64,000 nucleotides of DNA, taken from an uncultured Maribacter sp. (GTDB taxonomy: Bacteria; Bacteroidota; Bacteroidia; Flavobacteriales; Flavobacteriaceae). The number at the start of each line of letters is the position of its first letter. Positions within the stretch are counted from its first letter, which is position 1. The position numbers and the translations under genes are program-made. Location of the stretch: positions 310,001 to 374,000 of the forward strand of contig NZ_CANMRY010000003.1 in assembly GCF_947500405.1 (NCBI RefSeq), written 5' to 3'. The notes under the pieces are model-generated. The model searched no databases. It was given only the letters and a program-made list of their open reading frames with translations, and had not been told where the DNA came from. Positions 37,901 through 46,937 of the stretch are shown here, piece after piece.

Positions 37901-38032
37901 AAAGCTATTGCAGACAAAATATTCCCTAATAGAGAGTTAACACATGGCAAAAAACAGACCTATCCTTTTAAAGGAAAAGGATATGAATATTTAAAATTTG
38001 AAATTAACAGTTACATAGGTAATCCTAAATAG
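34943..38032 (+). CDS. Large polytopic membrane protein, GT-C/PTPS-related, with NTF2-like and FxLYD-like domains
   Basis: 1029 residues, starting at a TTG (34943) right after GCTTT; no useful ATG is near. About a dozen membrane spans fill the N-terminal 420 residues plus one each near 550-570 and 610-630. The acidic first loop (EYTYDALIHLFFADHYADSWFDPWEYRW) is the arrangement of GT-C and 6-pyruvoyl-tetrahydropterin-synthase-related membrane proteins. Residues 640-760 look NTF2-like (NNVVESYYDALDFKEFSRAH) and 770-850 FxLYD-like (LVKYKGQYSIIGELQNVDNTP). Both would be periplasmic. It may polymerise or modify a polysaccharide. It is first in a three-gene plus-strand operon. The family assignment is partial. 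Confidence 0.7.
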   Translation: MKKKTNTLLILALIVGLAFHGSAIFFTLEYTYDALIHLFFADHYADSWFDPWEYRWYTGFTVQSYPPLVHQLIGILSYIGGLKFGMYTVALIAIVLFITGAYRYTLLMTGSRRIAGYGAVMAVFSSTFVETLHIFGQLPSVSALSILLHSMTEIYLYIKTGKTRYFITSATMLAVTVTSHHVTPLFGMVFFIAPLMGMTVMDAAREKVNSYKKLSFKVFWSTTLQHFWRIAKFGGTAIFLLVFCIFPYWYNSKRNPITQVAIPHGSRDNFLEITSSGLVFFLIPWGVFLFILPYFFYRYFSKRYLFFGLSFTLLTILGTGGTTPIPRLMLGEMAFNILTLDRFTLWATIMALPIFAEFAYRMVEGDLKTLVQEKFGGVYHRVLGGLIAGGMLFMVLFTMTLGYFRPSQPAKIKMLPIVNFLGADSHDSWRYLPLGFGDQMAWLSAQTKAMTVDGNYHSARRLPELTTRAIERIENSKFRGVEGIGSLQQFLTVPEKYNLKYIFSNDKFYDPILYYCGWQRLQQLENGIMVWEKLNVAPIPQIMPKQDVPTIMKIMWGIIPLSTVLIAIFVNIQMIWVRLLKSRKLEEHSFMKLELPYNKFPSRLLTFSHWWALLVLICIGYGMYIFYIKNVTQLSPNNVVESYYDALDFKEFSRAHSYIDPEENIDIAQYMLEVSVTDGILSSYAKLDSLGIEIYDETKNSAKAKVATRWITPLENVFNNDFHELIKRKNKWYIKTLKVDNDIPPDQLFTANGTTYYNHGRRKITTQETYHEDVLKQPVLEILSAKLVKYKGQYSIIGELQNVDNTPADIVIKATLYNDNNKELANYNAKHQIKHKLMPKETTTFKINFEGIAWSSTKDTLPPTFNPDEFTPVSFEEQPTKFNLQSAGNTANTDLYKHLALQDMEYTEQGFNGVLFNSGVQEVTIPQLIISYYDANSKLLWVDHKFVTEGVRIQRKQFFNYKPLDLDSLEVITSGLENCFVNGSPNKAIADKIFPNRELTHGKKQTYPFKGKGYEYLKFEINSYIGNPK

Positions 38033-38033
38033 T

Positions 38034-39281
38034 ATGCCCTTTAAAGTTTTTATAATTTTAAGTCTTTTACTACTTGGGTGTTCTGATAAAAAAGAAGAAC
38101 AACCAAAGGTTACTAACACCCAAAATATTGCGCTTACCACTACCCTAAACAATACTATTGCTGGCACTCCTATTGCACTATCATTTAAAACAGATAATAA
38201 TGCTAATGCATACAAACTACAAATTAAAAATGCCTACGGGAATGTTTTACTGCATCCAGAGATAAAGGATTCTGAACAAATCAATTTTAATATTCCAACA
38301 AACTTTACAAGAATAGCTGGTCCTTTTCGTTGGAAACTATTATTACATGGTAAAACAGTACTAAATGGCAAACATACTATTACCACTAATGCTCCTAAAG
38401 CCACGTATGTAGAATCATACTTTGGCCCACGTAGTGTAACTGCTGGTTACAATGATTTTTCTATGTTAACTATATCTCCAACAGATGCTTATGACAATCC
38501 TTTAGACAATGGCACAGAAGTAACTGTTAAACATCAATTTTTAGAAAATATAGAGGAATTAAAAATTGCTACAAAAAATTTTGTTGCTTGGTACAATGTA
38601 GCTGCTACACTAAAATCTGGCAGAATATTGGTAACCTCAGAATGCAACGGAACTACCTCTAAAGAGCTTGCTACTATTGTTTATCCTTCTAATGCTGTAA
38701 ATTTTTCTATTAGTAGTTCTAGCGCTCATAATTTTGCAGATGGTAATCAAATAATCACATTTACATCCGATATTATCAAAGATGAATTTGGAAACATAGT
38801 AACTAATGGTACACTTGTAACTTTTATTATTAAAAATGAAAAAGATGCGTATTTATATACTATTGGAACCACATTAAATGGTATTGCAGAAGCCAAAACC
38901 TTACACCCAGACAAAGCCTCTAAATGGGAAATACAAGCCTTTATAACAGGTGCTGCAGAAAGTAATGTTACAGAATTCAGCTTTAAAGCCGCTATTAAAG
39001 ACTATCCTGTTCATTTTTCAAAAGGAAATAGAAATATAGATATTGGTCCGTTTGAGAGTTTTATGAAACAGCTTATTCCCGACGGACTACTATTACAATT
39101 AGATATTTATGATACGAATGGGAAATTCATTGAATCTAAAAAAACAACTACCAAAGACGGAGTTTGTAATATATTCTTAGGCGAGTATTTTCTTGCCGAT
39201 GGGGAATATATATTAAAGTTAAAAGCTGCAGGTATTATTAAAGAGTTTACAAAGAATATACATGGCAATACAACTAAATAA
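38034..39281 (+). CDS. Lipoprotein with bacterial Ig-like (invasin-type) domains
   Basis: 415 residues with a lipobox LLLLGC near residue 16. The sequence contains Ig-like segments of the Big/invasin kind: VTAGYNDFSMLTISPTDAYDNPLDNGTEVTV and ADGNQIITFTSDIIKDEFGNIVTNGTLVTF. It begins 1 base after the large membrane gene and overlaps the hydrolase gene by 20 bases, so all three are translated together. It probably acts in the periplasm as a scaffold or sugar-binding partner of the polysaccharide machinery. Confidence 0.78.
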   Translation: MPFKVFIILSLLLLGCSDKKEEQPKVTNTQNIALTTTLNNTIAGTPIALSFKTDNNANAYKLQIKNAYGNVLLHPEIKDSEQINFNIPTNFTRIAGPFRWKLLLHGKTVLNGKHTITTNAPKATYVESYFGPRSVTAGYNDFSMLTISPTDAYDNPLDNGTEVTVKHQFLENIEELKIATKNFVAWYNVAATLKSGRILVTSECNGTTSKELATIVYPSNAVNFSISSSSAHNFADGNQIITFTSDIIKDEFGNIVTNGTLVTFIIKNEKDAYLYTIGTTLNGIAEAKTLHPDKASKWEIQAFITGAAESNVTEFSFKAAIKDYPVHFSKGNRNIDIGPFESFMKQLIPDGLLLQLDIYDTNGKFIESKKTTTKDGVCNIFLGEYFLADGEYILKLKAAGIIKEFTKNIHGNTTK

Positions 39282-40800
39282 AACATTATACAGAATTGTT
39301 CTTATAACTACCTTCCTAGCTATAAATGGCCTTATCATATCTGGAATAGGTGCTGCGTGGGCATTTATGAATACTGGAGCAGACAAAACTTCTATGTTAC
39401 ATTTAGAAGTACCTATGGATGATGTGTATAAACCAAGTTTAGTGTGGTCTAGCATAGAAAACCCAGGAAGACAAATGGAAGAACAAGCATTGGGAGAAAT
39501 TACCAATGACTACATGAACGCTTGGCATGTACGTAATATAGCCTACAAAAAAAATGATCGTTATGGTATTGAAGATTTTTATACAGACAGTGCTAGAGTT
39601 CGTTTATATGATAATATAGATTTAAATTTAAAAAACAAAAACTGGTACAAACGCACAACTTTAAACCACAATGGTTCTTTAGATTTTTATACTGCAGATG
39701 GCACCATGGTAGTTTTTAAAGATTATAATGTAGAAGAATACCAGGAAACCTATGAAGGAGAAAAGCTCCTCTTTAAAGAAAAAGACACTACGAGCTACCA
39801 AGTAATGATGCTTTTAGAAGACGGCTTTTGGCGTATAAGGCATTTAAAAGAAATACCCACACCAAAAGACACTACTAAAATAGAGCCGCGAAAAATTCAA
39901 GGAAAGTTAAAAAAGATTGAGAATATAAAAGGAATAAATTACTACCCCAAAGACTCTTCTTGGGATACTTTTGGGAAGCGATTTAACGACAGTATTATTA
40001 AAAATGATTTTAAAATAATACAGCGTATGGGATTAAATACGCTAAGAATTTTTATACAATATGAAGATTTTGGAAAAAATAGAGTTAACCCAAAAAAACT
40101 AGCACTACTTAAAAAGGTTTTAGATTTAGCAGAAGAAACTAATTTAGAGGTTTTAATTACTCTTTTTGATTTTTATGGCGACTATGATGTGTCTAATTGG
40201 ACCTTAACCCATAGGCATGCAGAACAAATTGTTAATGCCATAAAAGACCATCCTGCACTACTTGCATGGGATATAAAAAATGAACCCGATTTAGATTTTG
40301 AATCTCGCGGAAAAGAACGTGTTTTAAGTTGGTTGGAACAAATGATTGAGAATATAAAAAAATGGGACAAAAATCATCCTGTTACTATAGGGTGGTCTTC
40401 TCCTGAGGCCGGAATAGAGCTAGCCAATAATGTAGATTTTATTTCTTTTCATTACTATAGAGAACCTAGTAAGTTTACTGAAGCTTATAATACCTTAAGA
40501 AGTGTTATACCTACTAAACCAAAACTTTTACAAGAATATGGTATGTCTTCATATAAAGGGTTATGGAATTTTTATAGAGGAGCCGACGAACAGGGCCAAC
40601 TTGAGTATTACAATGAAATGCAAAATATCCTTAAACAAGAAAAAGTTCCTTATATGTTCTGGACACTTTATGATTTTAAAAATGTACCTAGTTCTGTTGC
40701 AGGTAGCTTACCTTGGAAATCTAAAAAACAACACTTTTTTGGATGTTTAGACTCTTTAGGCAATAAAAAACCAGCTTTTAAAGCTTTATCTTTAAAGTAA
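39262..40800 (+). CDS. Membrane-anchored GH5-like glycoside hydrolase
   Basis: 512 residues. One N-terminal membrane anchor (residues 11-35), a small NTF2-like or spacer region to about 200, then a TIM barrel from about 215. The barrel has the clan GH-A pair: AWDIKNEPD with E341 as acid/base and LLQEYGMSS with E425 as nucleophile, plus MGLNTLRIFIQYEDF and VDFISFHYYREP. An anchored hydrolase inside an exopolysaccharide operon resembles the editing hydrolases of other secretion systems (for example PslG or BcsZ by role, not by homology). It overlaps the lipoprotein gene by 20 bases and ends before a bidirectional terminator. Confidence 0.85.
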   Translation: MAIQLNKTLYRIVLITTFLAINGLIISGIGAAWAFMNTGADKTSMLHLEVPMDDVYKPSLVWSSIENPGRQMEEQALGEITNDYMNAWHVRNIAYKKNDRYGIEDFYTDSARVRLYDNIDLNLKNKNWYKRTTLNHNGSLDFYTADGTMVVFKDYNVEEYQETYEGEKLLFKEKDTTSYQVMMLLEDGFWRIRHLKEIPTPKDTTKIEPRKIQGKLKKIENIKGINYYPKDSSWDTFGKRFNDSIIKNDFKIIQRMGLNTLRIFIQYEDFGKNRVNPKKLALLKKVLDLAEETNLEVLITLFDFYGDYDVSNWTLTHRHAEQIVNAIKDHPALLAWDIKNEPDLDFESRGKERVLSWLEQMIENIKKWDKNHPVTIGWSSPEAGIELANNVDFISFHYYREPSKFTEAYNTLRSVIPTKPKLLQEYGMSSYKGLWNFYRGADEQGQLEYYNEMQNILKQEKVPYMFWTLYDFKNVPSSVAGSLPWKSKKQHFFGCLDSLGNKKPAFKALSLK

Positions 40801-40846
40801 ATATTTTTGTTAAATATTAATTATTTAGTAAAAGTGTTTAAGTAAG

Positions 40847-40879
40847 AAAAGGAAGGTAATTTAAAATTACCTTCCTTTT
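40847..40879. terminator. Bidirectional terminator between convergent operons
   Basis: A near-perfect palindrome, AAAAGGAAGGTAATTT with its complement, flanked by A- and T-runs. It lies between the hydrolase stop (40800) and the glycosyltransferase stop (40907). Confidence 0.85.
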
Positions 40880-40906
40880 TCAACTAACCTAAACGAACTC
40901 TATTTT

Positions 40907-42112
40907 TTACTTACTTTCTAAAACAGGAGAACCTGTTTTCTTAGCAATAATATTGTTAAAATGATTTATATACATTTCTGTAATTGCAGACATTGGTAAA
41001 GAACATGCTGCTTTATAATTTGCTTTACCTAAACTTCTTCTATACGCATCATTAGTTAATATACTTTCTATTGCGTTTGCTAAAGAATTTACGCTATCTG
41101 GCTCAAAAAACTCTCCTTTATATCCTTCTTCTTTTACTAAAATACTAAGGTCTCCTAAATCTGGTAAAGAAACTGCTTTTCCATAACTACCAGCTTGGTG
41201 TAATACACCTGAACTACCTGTTGTAGAGGTATACGGGAAAACAACTAACGCACTATCTCCAAAGATTTTAGGAACATCTTCCTCTGCTACATATCCTGTA
41301 AATCTTAGCTGGGAAACTTGCGCATATTTCTTAGCCATTTTATCTAAATATCCCGGAGTATTAGGGCTATCTGTTCCTGCAATTACTATTTCTATATTTT
41401 CAGATGTTCTTTTTCTAATTTCCTCAACAGCCTCTATTAATATTTCTACCTTTTTATAGGTTCCAAATTTTCCAAAAGCCATTACTTGTTTTGGTCCTTC
41501 AGGTAAATTATAATCTGGTTCCGGAGGAGTTTCAAAAGCTCCATGAGGAATTAATGCAATATTTGTAGCATCATACTTTTTCTTTAATGTAGTAACATAT
41601 TTACTAATAGTTACAGCTACAATATCTGATGCTAAAACAAAACGTGTTAGCGTTGTTCCTATAAAATTATATATTCTTTGTAATAGTTTATTATTCGTAA
41701 ATCCAGCATTTGCTAAATCTACCTTTTCTAAAATATTATGTAGTAAAGATATTGTTGGTATACCACGCATTTTACATATAAAAGGTAATAGTAAACCTAA
41801 TGCCGCAGGTACTTTTTTATCTCCAAACTTTAAAAACTGCAAGTTAAATAATACCGCATCTGGTTTGGTTTCAGAAATTGCTTTATTAATTCTAAAAATA
41901 TTAGAATAACTATTAAAATCCCAGGCTTCTTTTACTGTTATTTTGCAACCTTTTTCTTCAAAACTTAAATCTTTAAGTTCTTTCGTTTTATCTGTTATTA
42001 AGATAATTTCTGTTACCTGATCTTGTAATCTAAAATGTTTTACTAAATGGTAGCCATACTCTGTTAGAGTAACCTTACTAGGTGGGTAGGCTGTTACTAT
42101 TGCTAATTTCAT
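40907..42112 (-). CDS. GT4 family glycosyltransferase
   Basis: 401 residues, GT-B fold. MKLAIVTAYPPSKVTLTEYGYHL is the N-terminal donor-domain start. The C-terminal half contains KQVMAFGKFGTYKKVEILIEA, EIVIAGTDSP, LRFTGYVAEEDVPKIFGDSALVVFPYTSTTGSSGVLHQA and SLPDLGDL, the nucleotide-sugar site of GT4 enzymes. It would add a sugar from an NDP donor to a lipid-linked glycan in the cytoplasm. It is the last of three minus-strand genes. Confidence 0.9.
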   Translation of the reverse strand: MKLAIVTAYPPSKVTLTEYGYHLVKHFRLQDQVTEIILITDKTKELKDLSFEEKGCKITVKEAWDFNSYSNIFRINKAISETKPDAVLFNLQFLKFGDKKVPAALGLLLPFICKMRGIPTISLLHNILEKVDLANAGFTNNKLLQRIYNFIGTTLTRFVLASDIVAVTISKYVTTLKKKYDATNIALIPHGAFETPPEPDYNLPEGPKQVMAFGKFGTYKKVEILIEAVEEIRKRTSENIEIVIAGTDSPNTPGYLDKMAKKYAQVSQLRFTGYVAEEDVPKIFGDSALVVFPYTSTTGSSGVLHQAGSYGKAVSLPDLGDLSILVKEEGYKGEFFEPDSVNSLANAIESILTNDAYRRSLGKANYKAACSLPMSAITEMYINHFNNIIAKKTGSPVLESK

Positions 42113-42127
42113 ATTTATAGGTTTAGG

Positions 42128-43393
42128 TTATAACTTGGGTCTATTATCCTTTTTTTTAGATATTTTCTTTTTATTGATAAAATATATAAGTTGTACTACT
42201 AAAAGTATAGTCATTGCAATTATTTGCATATGTACTACCATTTCTAAATTTTCATGAAAAAACGCAACTAATAGTACTTGCGACATTCCTAACAAACCAG
42301 AAAGTATTACTGGTATGTAATGATCTAATGACAAAAAGTAATATGCAAAGATGTTAGAGATTGCAAAGAGTGATGTTGCTAAAGCATATTGCCATAACAA
42401 ACCTGCTACAGATATGTAAGCATCTCCAAACATAAGCGTAATAATTAAGTCTGGAAAAAGATAACATACTACAACTATACAAGCCGATAGTAAACTTATA
42501 TAGGAAACATATTTAAATAAAATTGGTGCAGTTGGTTCTCCGTCTTTTTGTTTTTGTACTACCGTTGGTAATAACAACATTACAAACATCCAAGCTACAA
42601 AATAAACAACCCTACCAATTAAAGCCAAAGAAGCGTACAAACCAGCATCTAAAGCATTAAAGTAATGTTTTACTAAAAGGACATCACTATTATTAATTAT
42701 TATTTGAGTTAGTTCATAACACGCTGTTAACCAAATAAATTGAGAAACTTTTTTTGTGTTTTCTGGTAACATTTCGCCAACTTTCTTAAAGGATAACCCT
42801 TTAACATCTGAAGGAAATAAACCAAACAAAAACGATATTAATATTCCTAAAGCCACTAATATTCCTGGCTGCAAAGGCACTAAATAAATTAAAGCAATAG
42901 TAATTAATAACCTACTCCACATTTCTGTTTGGTAAGTAATAGATAGTTTATTAAACTTTAATTGCCCTTGAAAAGTACCTCTATTTACACTCATAAAAAA
43001 GTAACAAGGTATACCTATAGCAAAGACTACAAACATCCAGTGACTCTCTGTATTAAAAATGATTTGCAACTTTTTTGCAAAAACTAAAATTAGCAAACCA
43101 ATAACAAGACCTACGTAACTAGCTTGTTTATATATTTTGTTTCTAAAATTTTGCCACTCTTCATCTGCAAAAATAACTGCAAATTTTGCAGTTGCTAACT
43201 GAAAAGTCATTCCCATAAAAGACAACACAAGTAATAAGGTTACTAAAAGAGCTGCTTCTGCAAATGCTGCTGGGCCTAAAATTCTTCCTAAAAAAAGATT
43301 GTACAGGTAGTTACCTCCATTTACTAGAAGTACACTACCCATAAACCATTGTTCGGGGGATATTTTTTTTAATACAAGTTTAAACGCGATCAT
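42128..43393 (-). CDS. Polysaccharide flippase (Wzx/MATE-like)
   Basis: 421 residues with about 12 membrane spans. Features of the oligosaccharide flippase family: WFMGSVLLVNGGNYLYNLFLGRILGPAAF at the start, FNALDAGLYASLALIGRVVYFVAW and FGDAYISVAGLLWQYAL. It would flip lipid-linked repeat units to the periplasm. It overlaps the STAS gene by 14 bases, and the GT4 gene follows after 15 bases. Confidence 0.88.
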   Translation of the reverse strand: MIAFKLVLKKISPEQWFMGSVLLVNGGNYLYNLFLGRILGPAAFAEAALLVTLLLVLSFMGMTFQLATAKFAVIFADEEWQNFRNKIYKQASYVGLVIGLLILVFAKKLQIIFNTESHWMFVVFAIGIPCYFFMSVNRGTFQGQLKFNKLSITYQTEMWSRLLITIALIYLVPLQPGILVALGILISFLFGLFPSDVKGLSFKKVGEMLPENTKKVSQFIWLTACYELTQIIINNSDVLLVKHYFNALDAGLYASLALIGRVVYFVAWMFVMLLLPTVVQKQKDGEPTAPILFKYVSYISLLSACIVVVCYLFPDLIITLMFGDAYISVAGLLWQYALATSLFAISNIFAYYFLSLDHYIPVILSGLLGMSQVLLVAFFHENLEMVVHMQIIAMTILLVVQLIYFINKKKISKKKDNRPKL

Positions 43394-43682
43394 TGCTTAA
43401 AATATAATGCGTTTTAGTATTTTTCATAATAGAAGCTATTTTCTTGTTTTGCCTACCTATTATAGATATAATCTTATTTTTTTCTACAGCGCCTTTATAT
43501 AACTTTTCTAACATATAAGCACCACTTTTATCTATACCTCCCACCTTTTCTATATTGAGAATAATACTTTCTGATATTGGAATGATAGATTCAAAATAAT
43601 TTTTTAAAGATGTCATATTCTGAGAAGATATATTTCCCAAAATTTCAAACATTCCGCTATTCTCTTTAATTTCTATTGCCAT
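43380..43682 (-). CDS. STAS domain protein (anti-anti-sigma-like)
   Basis: 100 residues, one STAS domain. FEILGNISSQNMTSLKNYFE and IILNIEKVGGIDKSGAYMLEKLYKGA show the fold, with S53 at the usual phosphorylated serine position. No partner kinase or phosphatase is adjacent. As first gene of a flippase/GT operon, overlapping the flippase start, it may switch polysaccharide export by a protein-protein contact rather than by a sigma factor. Confidence 0.8.
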   Translation of the reverse strand: MAIEIKENSGMFEILGNISSQNMTSLKNYFESIIPISESIILNIEKVGGIDKSGAYMLEKLYKGAVEKNKIISIIGRQNKKIASIMKNTKTHYILSNDRV

Positions 43683-44040
43683 AGGTATTTTTATTTTGTA
43701 GGTTAAGATTTATTGCCTGTACTATTAATTACAGTATAATAGATAACGTAATTTGTTTAAAAAATTGTAAGTTTTTTCTTATTTAATTTTATTAAATAAC
43801 TTAATTATCTGATAAACAATAAATTAAATACAAAAAAAACGAAGAAAGTAATTGTAACATGAAGAAGACATATACTATACGATATATTTGAAACAAATAC
43901 AAAAAAAACACTTAACATATTGTTTTTTAATAATTTACATTGAAAAATTAATTTTTGCACAAATAATTTATTACATAATTATCGCATATTTTAAAAAAAC
44001 ATTCGTTATCACAATGTAATAAATTACTTACTTTATAAAA
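43683..44040. other. Divergent promoter region between the STAS operon and the outer-membrane exporter
   Basis: 358 very AT-rich bases without a gene. It contains TATATTTG at 43883-43890, and a small palindrome, GTATTTGTTTCAAATA, that overlaps it. No other clear structure is seen. Confidence 0.4.
43883..43890 (+). promoter_or_regulatory. Candidate -7 box for the TPR/beta-barrel exporter gene
   Basis: TATATTTG matches TAnnTTTG and lies 150 bases before the ATG at 44041, which would leave a leader of about 145 bases. The AT-rich background lowers its weight. Confidence 0.3.
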
Positions 44041-46113
44041 ATGCAAAAATATAGTATCCTCCTATTTCTATTTATATCCCTTATAATAAGGTCTCAAGAA
44101 GATATGAGTAAAGGCTTTAAACTTCTTGAAAACGGAAATTTTGAAAATGCAGAGTCTTTTTTTAAAGATATTCTAGAAAATAATCCTACAAATAAAACAG
44201 CAAGATTATGTTATGGTAGAGCAGTTGGTTTAAGTGGAGAACCTAAAAAAGCAAATGCTTTATTTTCAGATTTACTTAAAGAATACCCTGGAGATTTTGA
44301 AGTAGAAATTAATTACAATGAATCTTATTTATGGTCTAAAGATTATGAATCTGCCAAACCATTATACAAAAAATTAGTTGCCGACTTTCCTGATAAGTTT
44401 GGTGCCGTTTTAGGATATGCAAATACTTTAAGTAATCTTAAGGAATATAAATTAGCTCTAGAATGGGTAGATAAAGCTATAGCGCTAGACCCTAAAAACC
44501 AAAGTGCATTAGTGTCTAAAAAGTATATGCGTTTAGGGTATGCTAATGAATTTGTTAATAACCAACAATATGCAAAAGGAGAAACATACTTAAAAAGTAT
44601 TTTTAAAGACTTTCCTGAAGATAAAGATGCTTTAAAAAATTTAGCAAATCTTTACCTAATTACTAAGAGTGTAGAAAAAGCAAAAAAAACCTATAAGAGA
44701 TATGCAACTAATAGTAAGGATTCTATAGTTGCACTAAATGGTATTGCCCTTGCAGAACACATTGGAGAACATGATAAAGAGGCATTAAATATTGCCTCTA
44801 AAGCAAAAAAAGCTGTATTACCATTAAAAGATACAGAGTTAACAGAACGTACTTATAATAGATATATACAGGCTTTAATATGGAACCAGAAATATAAAAA
44901 AGCTAGATTAAAAATAGATAGTCTTAATAGGGCAACCCCAAATAGAAATTGGATAATGGCTCTTGACGCTACTTTAGGCATGTACACCGCAAATTTTAAA
45001 AAGAGTATTACTAATTATGATAGAATACTTAAAAATGATAGTGCTTCTTTTGATGGAAATTTAGGAAAAGCAAATGCCTTATTTGCTTCTGATAAAATAA
45101 TATCTGCATATAGAGCGGCTAAGCAAACCTTAGTTTATTATAAAAAACAAAAAGATGCTTCTAATTTTATTGAAAAATTAGATTTAAAATACACTCCCAG
45201 TGTAGAGGAGCATGCAAGCTATACTTTTGATAACGGTAATAACACTGCTTTTTCTAGTAAAACTTCCGCAAACTTACTGTTATCCACAAAATTTGCTTCA
45301 TTCTTCTCCTATCAATTTAGAACAACAGAGAATAGTATAAATTTAAACAAAGCTACTTCTCATGTAATGACGGCTGGCTTGGAGTATAAACTTATTCCAA
45401 AAACTAATCTTAAAGCCATAATTGGTATAAATAAATCTATCTCTACAGATACAGATTTTTCACAACCTGTTTTAGATATTAGGTTACAAACACAACCATT
45501 TATTTTACAAAACTTAGACTTTATTTACACTAGAGAAGTACAAAGTTTTAATGCCGACCTTATTGAAAGGGAAATTGTTATGAACCATTATGGCTTAACC
45601 TATAATTTAGGAACCACTTTTAATTTAGGATGGTACACACAACTTATGTACACAGAACAAACAGATAGTAATGCGAGAAATTTATTATTTAGTTCTTTGT
45701 ATTATAATCTATTTAAAAAACCTGCTGTAAAAGTTGGTATTAACTATCAGTACTTAAGTTTTGCCAACCAAGTACCAACTATATACTTTAGTCCGTCTAT
45801 TTACCAAGCTGTGGAATTATTCGCAGATATTAGAGGAAAGTTCTCAGAGAAAACAACAGCCATGATTAGTGCTGCTTCTGGATACCAAAAGGTAGAAAAA
45901 GACCCAATGACTGTTATTTTTAGAGCAGAAACGGGCATACAACATAAATTTTCTAAAAGACTTAACGGTTCTGTATATGGTAAGTATAGTAATATAGCTT
46001 CTGCAACCGCAGCAGGGTTTCAATTTACAGAGGTAGGCTTAAAAATAAAGTGGCTTTTTACTAAACAACCATTATTCTATAATAAGCTGCAAAAGCAAAT
46101 AGCTTTAAAGTAA
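44041..46113 (+). CDS. TPR and outer-membrane beta-barrel protein (BcsC/PgaA-like exporter)
   Basis: 690 residues with a signal peptide (MQKYSILLFLFISLIIRSQ). Residues 20-390 are a series of TPR-like repeats (GFKLLENGNFENAESFFKDILENNP; FGAVLGYANTLSNLKEYKLALEWVDKAIALDP). Residues 395-690 alternate polar and hydrophobic strands ending in LKIKWLFTKQP, as in an outer-membrane barrel. This is the layout of BcsC and PgaA, which bring polysaccharide through the outer membrane. It is monocistronic and sits between the flippase operon and the signalling operon. Confidence 0.82.
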   Translation: MQKYSILLFLFISLIIRSQEDMSKGFKLLENGNFENAESFFKDILENNPTNKTARLCYGRAVGLSGEPKKANALFSDLLKEYPGDFEVEINYNESYLWSKDYESAKPLYKKLVADFPDKFGAVLGYANTLSNLKEYKLALEWVDKAIALDPKNQSALVSKKYMRLGYANEFVNNQQYAKGETYLKSIFKDFPEDKDALKNLANLYLITKSVEKAKKTYKRYATNSKDSIVALNGIALAEHIGEHDKEALNIASKAKKAVLPLKDTELTERTYNRYIQALIWNQKYKKARLKIDSLNRATPNRNWIMALDATLGMYTANFKKSITNYDRILKNDSASFDGNLGKANALFASDKIISAYRAAKQTLVYYKKQKDASNFIEKLDLKYTPSVEEHASYTFDNGNNTAFSSKTSANLLLSTKFASFFSYQFRTTENSINLNKATSHVMTAGLEYKLIPKTNLKAIIGINKSISTDTDFSQPVLDIRLQTQPFILQNLDFIYTREVQSFNADLIEREIVMNHYGLTYNLGTTFNLGWYTQLMYTEQTDSNARNLLFSSLYYNLFKKPAVKVGINYQYLSFANQVPTIYFSPSIYQAVELFADIRGKFSEKTTAMISAASGYQKVEKDPMTVIFRAETGIQHKFSKRLNGSVYGKYSNIASATAAGFQFTEVGLKIKWLFTKQPLFYNKLQKQIALK

Positions 46114-46219
46114 ATAATCTCAGAGAAAAACAATGAGGTATTCTTTAAAAAACAGCTTTTAAAATATAAGGAGGCCTAGAGAAATTTAAATATTGGTAAT
46201 ATAGAATTACTAATATTTA

Positions 46220-46936
46220 TTACTTTAATAGGTTTAAATGTTGCATAAGTTTAGGCTTATTAGACCTGCTAATAGGAATAACATTTTTGTCTATTAGCAC
46301 ACTATTATCTTCTATATCTATAATTTTTGTGAAGTTTATTATATAGGAACGGTGTATTTGTAAAAAAACATCTGTAGGTAATTTTTCTTTTATTTTCTTT
46401 AATGTATTGTGTACTTTATATTCGTTTTTTTCTGTTTTTATATTAATATAATCTCCTAAGGCTTGTATTACAAGTATCTCATTGAACTTTAATTTAATTA
46501 AGCGATGGTCTATATTTATAAATAGCTCTCCTAAACCTAGAGTATTATTAGTACTGGAAGCATTTTCTATAATAGCTTGGTTTTGTATTGCCGTTTTTAC
46601 TTTATTAAGACATTTAATAAAACGGTCTTTAGTAAGGGGTTTTACCAAATAATCTACAATGGCTTCGTACTCATAAGCCTGTAGTGCTAAATCCTTATCC
46701 GATGTTATTAAAACTATTTTGGGAGGGTTTTTTAAAGTCTCTACAAAATCAAAACCCGTAAACCCTGGCATATGTATATCTAAAAAAACAACATCTACTT
46801 CTTGTTTATTTAAGAACTTTATTGCGTCTATTGCATTAGAAAAGTCCTCCTCTACGGATATTTCGGGGGAATCCTCACAAAATTTAGCGACCACTGCTCT
46901 AGCGGTTGCCTCATCATCTACAATAATGCATTTCAT
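46220..46936 (-). CDS. LytTR family response regulator
   Basis: 238 residues. The receiver has acidic DDE near 8, phosphoacceptor D53 in VVFLDIHMPG and lysine in VDYLVKP. The C-terminal LytTR domain (135-238) includes LFINIDHRLIKLKFNEILVIQ and FLQIHRSYIINFTKII. It is the last gene of a seven-gene operon, 1 base after the Hpt gene, and therefore the probable transcriptional output. The polysaccharide exporter next to it is a likely target, by inference. Confidence 0.92.
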   Translation of the reverse strand: MKCIIVDDEATARAVVAKFCEDSPEISVEEDFSNAIDAIKFLNKQEVDVVFLDIHMPGFTGFDFVETLKNPPKIVLITSDKDLALQAYEYEAIVDYLVKPLTKDRFIKCLNKVKTAIQNQAIIENASSTNNTLGLGELFINIDHRLIKLKFNEILVIQALGDYINIKTEKNEYKVHNTLKKIKEKLPTDVFLQIHRSYIINFTKIIDIEDNSVLIDKNVIPISRSNKPKLMQHLNLLK

Positions 46937-46937
46937 A

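Noticed and set aside
43683-44040. Riboswitch or structured leader ahead of the outer-membrane exporter gene
   Set aside because: The long leader is almost pure A/T with only a small palindrome overlapping the promoter box, and no conserved riboswitch core is visible.
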